Source: Lunularia cruciata (lineage: Eukaryota > Streptophyta > Marchantiopsida > Lunulariales > Lunulariaceae). From it: a stretch of 64,000 nucleotides of DNA. The notes under the pieces are model-generated. The model saw only the letters and a list, made by a program, of their open reading frames with translations, made no database searches and was not told the origin of the DNA. Each line of letters begins with the position of its first letter. The stretch's first letter is position 1. Made by a program: the position numbers and the translations under genes. Shown here in pieces: positions 62,375-64,000 of this stretch. The DNA lies in assembly GCA_948567375.1 (NCBI GenBank), contig OX419759.1, forward strand, positions 49,690,593 to 49,754,592, given 5' to 3'.

Positions 62375-64000
62375 TGTAACACCCATTTGTGCATGTGTGT
62401 GGTATTGTGATATTTAGCTTGGTATTACAAGTACTTAAGAGATATTATTTATAGAGATAAAGGATGGTTCTATATTAGTCATGGTTAGCTAAAGTTAGTC
62501 ATAGCTAAGATAGAGTGGACCTTACTTTAGAGGAAGTAGAAAAGATGAGCACCACTATTTTGGATTTTAGTGTGTTGGCTTGGTATTATTCCTAGGTGTT
62601 TGGCTTTGGGGAAAGAGTTGAGAACTCTTGGGCCCGCAAGCCTTTTTGTTTTGGATTCTTCTTTAGTCCAAGGATAGCCCATGTGAAGGAATCCTTGCTT
62701 TAGTGGTTGGGTCAAGATAAGGGGAATACGCCCATGTGAATGGATATTCCTTTCTACTTTTTGACTTTACTTGACTTTTAGTCTAGTAACTTGAGTTACT
62801 ATGGTAATTAGTAACTTTGGTACGTAACTATTTCACAAGTATATAAACAAGGGGTGAGGAGGTACTCATCATCCTTTCATTTGCAACTATCTCTCTCTCA
62901 TTGAGTTCTCTAGTGAGCAATGTCTTGAGTCTTGGAGTGTTAGCCTTGGAGGAGTATGATGGAGTTGGGGTTCCTTGCCTTCTTAGTCCATGGTGCGCTA
63001 CCATAATAGCCATCAGAGGTTCATCCTGAGTGAGAGACAGGCCGGCTCACATTTTTGGTTCCGTTGCCGGGACCTCTCTAGAAGGCAAGATAATGTTCCG
63101 CGTCCAATTCTACATTAGGCAGAAGGAGGCTATGAGAGCTCACTTGGAGAGAACATTAGGAGAGGAGAGGGCTGAACTTATGTTAGAGAACCAAGATCCA
63201 TTTGTATACCCTGTAGTTCATTATGATGTCTTTGAGGTGATTTTGTACATCTTGTACACATGAGAGGAATTGGAGAGATTGTGTGAGGTGGATTGCAGAT
63301 TTTGGGGATTAAGGTGATTTTGGGCAAAATCTCAAGTTTGAGATCTGGACTTGAGATTTCTACACATGATAGCTTGGGTTATCTTTCAGTTAGCACACTT
63401 GAAATTATTGAGAGAGCTTCTATGCGCACTGGGCTAGAATTTTTGAAAGTTGATAGGGTAAAGTGCTCCCGCAACTGCATGCTCTCTGGAAAATTGTACA
63501 GAGTCTGCAATTTCTTCAATTTTCAGTGAATTGTTCTGAAAATTTCCAAGACAATTCAGTGCATTGTATCCTACCTGATGCCACAAAAATTAGAGAGAGA
63601 TCATTTTTGCGCAGGGCGTTATGAGTTTTTGAAGTGAGGGGGGTGGTTTTCAGACCAAATCTGAAATATGGGTGCTGAATAGAAAAGTGTCTAGGCCAAA
63701 TGGCTTCATGAAAAGATCTTAAATTTTGCACGGAGGGATGCCCTGGAGTTGTGATCAAGTGTGCAAAATTTCAGAGGACTGTGACATATTGGTTAAGAGA
63801 TTTGAGTGACATTGTGAGGAAGGGTCAATTCTGCAGAGTGGAGATCTCATGCATGAGAAGTTTGAGATCAACAAAAAGCATGTTTGAGTGTTTAGATTCA
63901 TCTTGGGAACATGGAGGGTCATCAAGAGTGGAAATTGAGATTATGCAAGGTTCCCCAAGGATTTGAGGTGATTGTAGGGGTGGATTTGAGGAAAAAAGAG
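62375..64000 (+). mobile_element. Family A copy 4 (5' part, runs off the window), nested in copy 3
   Basis: 5' LTR at 62375-63051 (677 bp, about 1% different from the LTRs of the whole element), primer site TGGTTCCGTTGCCGGGAC at 63056-63073, the small leader ORF (63093-63263) and the start of the zinc-knuckle ORF near 63917. The window ends inside that ORF. Young, judging by LTR similarity; whether it is whole cannot be told. Confidence 0.9.

Noticed and set aside
1-64000. CRISPR arrays, bacterial operons, rRNA or tRNA genes
   Set aside because: No evenly spaced short repeats with unique spacers, no operon-like gene packing and no cloverleaf or rRNA landmarks were seen; the window is plant repeat DNA.

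Overview
The window looks like repeat-packed intergenic DNA from a large plant genome. The evidence is stacked Ty3/gypsy LTR retrotransposons of several ages, an Athila/Tat-like element with a tRNA-Asp-like primer site, a decayed PIF/Harbinger transposase, and no convincing cellular gene, tRNA or rRNA. A gymnosperm or another large-genome non-angiosperm plant is the best guess, but this is inference; nothing here fixes the species. All alignments and mismatch counts were made by eye.

Three main element families occur. Family A (LTRs of about 680-690 bp, TGTAACACCC...GGCTCACA) is a non-chromodomain Ty3/gypsy lineage near Athila/Tat. One copy at 47208-55009 looks whole, with two LTR mismatches, a single gag-pol frame of 1608 codons and an extra zinc-knuckle ORF before gag. 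Other A copies are nested one in another at 56931-64000, and further LTRs lie at 27326-28017, 28049-38464 (interrupted), and 40653-41343 (minus). Family B is the surprise: a Ty3/gypsy element with the order gag, protease, DNMT3-like cytosine-5 DNA methyltransferase, reverse transcriptase, RNase H, integrase, PHD finger. The best copy is 28716-38446 (broken), an older copy is spread over 3119-27325, a still older one lies at 511-3118 and a terminal fragment at 55472-56089. Its ends form a split-repeat arrangement (A1 ... B1-A2-B2) rather than two plain LTRs. Family C is a loose group of gypsy fragments (43435-45080, 46800-47207 with 55014-55471, 56090-56930, and a minus-strand LTR at 10995-11464) with initiator-Met-like primer sites where visible.

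Layout: 1-3118 oldest B copy; 3119-27325 second B copy split by two large inserts (about 9485-20406, holding a PIF/Harbinger fossil, a probable solo LTR and a CT-rich tract; about 20897-26715, holding a tandem array of roughly 181 bp); 27326-38464 a family A remnant whose second LTR received the best B copy; 38465-43434 mostly anonymous decayed DNA with a minus-strand solo A LTR; 43435-47207 a family C gag fossil plus a tandem array of about 105 bp; 47208-55009 the whole A element; 55014-56930 C and B fragments; 56931-64000 three nested A copies, the last running off the window.

Nesting gives a relative clock: B copy 1 is older than B copy 2, which is older than the A remnant, which is older than B copy 3 (about 5% terminal-repeat divergence). 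The A copies at 47208-55009 and 62375-64000 are the youngest insertions. The B family is the biologically interesting system: it apparently carried its own DNA-methylation writer and a histone-reader finger, the latter where chromoviruses carry a chromodomain.
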